Assembly: GCA_002049825.1 (NCBI GenBank)
Contig: MVCZ01000031.1
Span: 1-7,242, forward strand
DNA length: 7,242 bases
Direction: 5' to 3'
Source: Candidatus Zhuqueibacterota bacterium 4484_188
Lineage (GTDB): Bacteria > Calditrichota > Calditrichia > RBG-13-44-9
This document shows, in pieces, positions 5,284 to 7,242 of this stretch. A program made the translations under genes and the position numbers. The notes beneath the pieces were generated by a model. It had not been told where the DNA came from. It did no database searches and saw only the letters and a list, made by a program, of their open reading frames with translations. Position 1 is the first letter of the stretch; each line of letters begins with the position of its first letter.

Positions 5284-6594
5284 TTACTGCCGGTTCATTC
5301 TTTCGGCAATCAGTTTGGGAACCCGGCTTTTTTTCTCTCCGATTTTAATCACGGAAAGCAGCTTTCCGGCAACCGGTTCCAGCACTTTTTCATTGTTGGT
5401 GTGCATTACAAACAGCGGTTCACCTTTTTCAACAAAATCGCCAATCTTTTTGTGCACCACAATTCCCGCCCGGGGGTCTACCGCATCTTCCGCCCGGAGC
5501 CGCCCGGAGCCCAGTTGCACTGCCGCCAGACCTACCGCCTGGGTATCGAACGACTGCACAAAACCCGCCGCCGGCGACGGAACTACCTGCCGGTAAGTGG
5601 CTAACGGGTAGGTTTGCGGAGATTCAATAACCCCGGTGTCCCCTCCCTGGTAGCGCACCATTTCCAGGAATTTATCAAAAGCGGTTCCGTTTACAAGCGC
5701 ATCCCGGCATTTTCGCAGCGCTTCCTCGTGGTCCCCAGCCTTGCCGGCTAACACCAGCATCTCGGCTGTTAAAGTTAAAGTTACCTCCATTAAATCTGCC
5801 GGGCCATTGCCGTGGAAACAATCGATACACTCGGCAACCTCCAGCCAATTCCCCACATTTTTTCCCAGCGGTTGTTCCATAGAAGTGAGATAAGCAACTA
5901 CTTTTTTTCCGAACGCCGCGCCGACTTTGATCAGGTACTGCGCCAGCAACCTTGCCTGATCAATTTCCTTCATAAAAGCGCCGTTCCCGTATTTTACATC
6001 CAGCACCAGGGCGTCGATACCTTCGGCAATTTTTTTGCTCATAATACTGGCGGTAATCAGCGGAATCGATTCCACCGTGGCGGTCACATCCCGCAGGGCG
6101 TAAATTTTGCGGTCTGCCGGCACAATCGAATCGGTTTGTCCCAGCATTGCCACGCCGATTTCCGCTAATTGCTTCTTAAACGAATCGGCGCTGCCAAACA
6201 CCCGGAAGCCGGGAATCGATTCCAATTTGTCCAGCGTACCGCCGGTGTGTCCTAACCCGCGACCGGAGATCATCGGTACCGGCACACCCAGCGACGCCGC
6301 CAGTGGCGCCAGGATAATGGAAACTTTATCTCCCACTCCGCCGGTGCTGTGCTTATCCACTTTAATACCCGGAATTCCGGATAGGTCGATCCGGGCGCCG
6401 GATTGAATATAGGATTCGGTTAGTGCAAAAATCTCGTCATCGCTCATTCCCCGACAATAAATTGCCATCAGCAGCGCAGACAATTGGTAGTCTTTGATTT
6501 TACCCTTTAAAAATTCTTCGATAAAAAAGCGGATTTCACGCTTCTTCAGTTCAATACCATCTCTTTTTTTCGCAATGATTTCGTAAGCAGTCAT
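5284..6594 (-). CDS. pyrimidine-nucleoside (thymidine) phosphorylase
   Basis: A complete 436-residue cytosolic enzyme, normal for the family. It cleaves thymidine and/or uridine with phosphate to the base and (deoxy)ribose 1-phosphate in nucleoside salvage. Residues 1-65 form the N-terminal helical domain. KHSTGGVGDK (81-90) binds phosphate, and the family signature SGRGLGHTGGTLDKLESIPG spans 110-129. By alignment in memory with E. coli thymidine phosphorylase, His82, Arg168 (YALRDVTATV), Ser183 and Lys187 (SIMSKK) correspond to the substrate-binding His85, Arg171, Ser186 and Lys190. The C-terminal domain (about 345-430) contains AGIVVHKKIGDFVEKGE. These features do not separate thymidine phosphorylase (deoA) from the broader pyrimidine phosphorylase (pdp), so no symbol is given. 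AAAGGA upstream supports the ATG at 6592-6594. Terminators on both sides suggest a single-gene transcript. Confidence 0.95.
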   Translation of the reverse strand: MTAYEIIAKKRDGIELKKREIRFFIEEFLKGKIKDYQLSALLMAIYCRGMSDDEIFALTESYIQSGARIDLSGIPGIKVDKHSTGGVGDKVSIILAPLAASLGVPVPMISGRGLGHTGGTLDKLESIPGFRVFGSADSFKKQLAEIGVAMLGQTDSIVPADRKIYALRDVTATVESIPLITASIMSKKIAEGIDALVLDVKYGNGAFMKEIDQARLLAQYLIKVGAAFGKKVVAYLTSMEQPLGKNVGNWLEVAECIDCFHGNGPADLMEVTLTLTAEMLVLAGKAGDHEEALRKCRDALVNGTAFDKFLEMVRYQGGDTGVIESPQTYPLATYRQVVPSPAAGFVQSFDTQAVGLAAVQLGSGRLRAEDAVDPRAGIVVHKKIGDFVEKGEPLFVMHTNNEKVLEPVAGKLLSVIKIGEKKSRVPKLIAERMNRQ

Positions 6595-6658
6595 TCATTA
6601 TCCTTTGTTTTAACAGCCAAAACAGCAAATATATTTACCACAATTTCCGGATTCCCGG

Positions 6659-6704
6659 CAAAAATAAATACGCCTCTATAAGCAAAAAACTTACAGAGGC
6701 GTAT
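6659..6704 (-). terminator. strong rho-independent terminator after the phosphohexomutase gene
   Basis: ATACGCCTCT (6668-6677) pairs perfectly with AGAGGCGTAT (6695-6704). The stem continues, after one mismatch, with TAAG (6679-6682) and CTTA (6690-6693), leaving a 7-nt loop. On the minus strand it is followed by TTATTTTTG (6667-6659). It begins about 20 nt past the mutase stop and lies before the phosphorylase start, so the two genes probably form separate transcription units. Confidence 0.9.
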
Positions 6705-6723
6705 CCGCACAATTTGTAATTTT

Positions 6724-7242
6724 TCAGGAATCCGAATCCTGCAATTTCTTAACTTCTTCCTTTACCTCCTGCAAAATCCGCCAGGATATTTCCGGCGTGC
6801 GGCTTTCTACGATAATGCGAACAATCGGTTCGGTATTGGATCTTCGCAAGTGAATCCATGAATCGGCGCGGTCAATTCGCAACCCGTCGGAAAGTTCAAG
6901 TTGCTCGTCGCGGTATTTTTCGGCGAAATGCGCAATCACCTTCTCTGCGTTAATATTTTTAACACTCTCTTTGTCCTTTAAAATGTAATATTGCGACAGC
7001 GTTTGTTTCAGTTGCGAGATGGTGCCGTCGAATTCTGCCAGCGATTGTAAAATAAGCGCCAAACCCACCGGTGCATCGCGCCCCAGGTGCACTTCGGGAA
7101 GAATTACCCCGCCGTTGCCTTCGCCGCCAACAACCGCTCCCACTTCTCGCATCTTCTGGGCTACGTTAATTTCGCCCACTTTGGTCTTAAACAAAAGCAC
7201 ATTATAGTACTGGGCAACATCATCAATTACTCTCGAAGTGGA
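6724..7242 (-). CDS. alpha-D-phosphohexomutase (phosphoglucosamine/phosphomannomutase-like), 3' part only
   Basis: The frame is open to the window edge and gives the last 172 residues of a protein that is usually about 450 long. The fragment starts STSRVIDDVAQYY, so the gene begins beyond 7242; an internal GTG at 7200 is not its start. It keeps the sugar-binding loop of domain 3, GEGNGG (40-45 of the fragment) followed by VILPEVHLGRD. It also keeps the phosphate-binding loop of domain 4, RRSNTEPIVR (133-142). The phosphoserine loop and metal site lie in the missing part. The superfamily interconverts hexose 6-phosphates and 1-phosphates for cell-envelope sugar precursors or glycogen. The fragment looks like the archaeal-type GlmM/ManB group, but the C-terminal half does not fix substrate choice. 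Confidence 0.92.
   Translation of the reverse strand, partial: STSRVIDDVAQYYNVLLFKTKVGEINVAQKMREVGAVVGGEGNGGVILPEVHLGRDAPVGLALILQSLAEFDGTISQLKQTLSQYYILKDKESVKNINAEKVIAHFAEKYRDEQLELSDGLRIDRADSWIHLRRSNTEPIVRIIVESRTPEISWRILQEVKEEVKKLQDSDS

Noticed and set aside
5491..5510. Two consecutive copies of CGCCCGGAGC inside the phosphorylase gene
   Set aside because: The encoded LGSGRLRAEDAVD segment has the same length as the corresponding family segment as I recall it, so the repeat has not inserted residues or shifted the frame; it is probably coincidental GC-rich codon use.
6626..6633. TATATTTG on the minus strand, matching the Bacteroidota -7 consensus, upstream of the phosphorylase gene
   Set aside because: The nearest upstream TTG is about 25 nt away, outside the usual 19-21 nt spacing, and the area is AT-rich.
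1..7242. CRISPR array, tRNA, rRNA, insertion sequence or phage gene
   Set aside because: No regularly spaced repeats, no tRNA-like CCA or anticodon arm pattern, no transposase or integrase motif was seen on either strand.

Overview
This is a chromosomal stretch from a bacterium of moderate GC content. The closest guess is the Bacteroidota or a related FCB-group phylum. That rests mainly on a three-gene ABC exporter whose membrane protein resembles DUF4857, a family I recall chiefly from Bacteroides. No rRNA or other phylogenetic marker is present, so the placement is weak. All recognisable genes right of about 600 are on the minus strand; only a damaged toxin-antitoxin remnant at the left end is on the plus strand.

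Left end (1-620): a broken hicBA module. hicB carries a perfect 25-bp tandem duplication that shifts its frame; deleting one copy in silico restores a textbook 72-residue short HicB. The overlapping hicA keeps its start and its Gly-Ser-His core but ends at 49 residues in unrelated sequence. A symmetric hairpin at 559-589 can terminate transcription from both sides. Next (619-1477, minus) is a class I fructose-bisphosphate aldolase gene (FbaB/DhnA type). Its two ends are well conserved but about 67 central codons are missing and the junction is frameshifted, so it is a pseudogene unless the assembly is wrong.

Middle (1478-4860): a gene-free stretch with the aldolase promoter and a compact nest of inverted repeats (1639-1798), then the intact exporter operon on the minus strand, in transcription order: ATPase (3822-4709), six-helix ABC-2-like permease (3138-3812), and a 414-residue membrane-anchored protein with a large extracytoplasmic domain (1897-3141). 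The genes are tightly coupled: a stop codon overlaps a Shine-Dalgarno, then there is an ATGA overlap. The ATPase departs from consensus at the catalytic Glu (Asp), the signature motif (MSCGQ) and the Q-loop. A plausible sigma-70 promoter lies about 110 nt upstream. This is the least understood intact system in the window.

Right end (4860-7242): a 420-bp gene-free stretch with small hairpins, then an intact pyrimidine/thymidine phosphorylase gene and the 3' part of an alpha-D-phosphohexomutase gene cut by the window edge. A strong terminator separates these two, so they are probably transcribed independently. Both belong to sugar-phosphate or nucleoside metabolism. I see no phage, IS, CRISPR, tRNA or rRNA. 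The three coding lesions all lie within the first 1.5 kb, while every gene to the right is intact.
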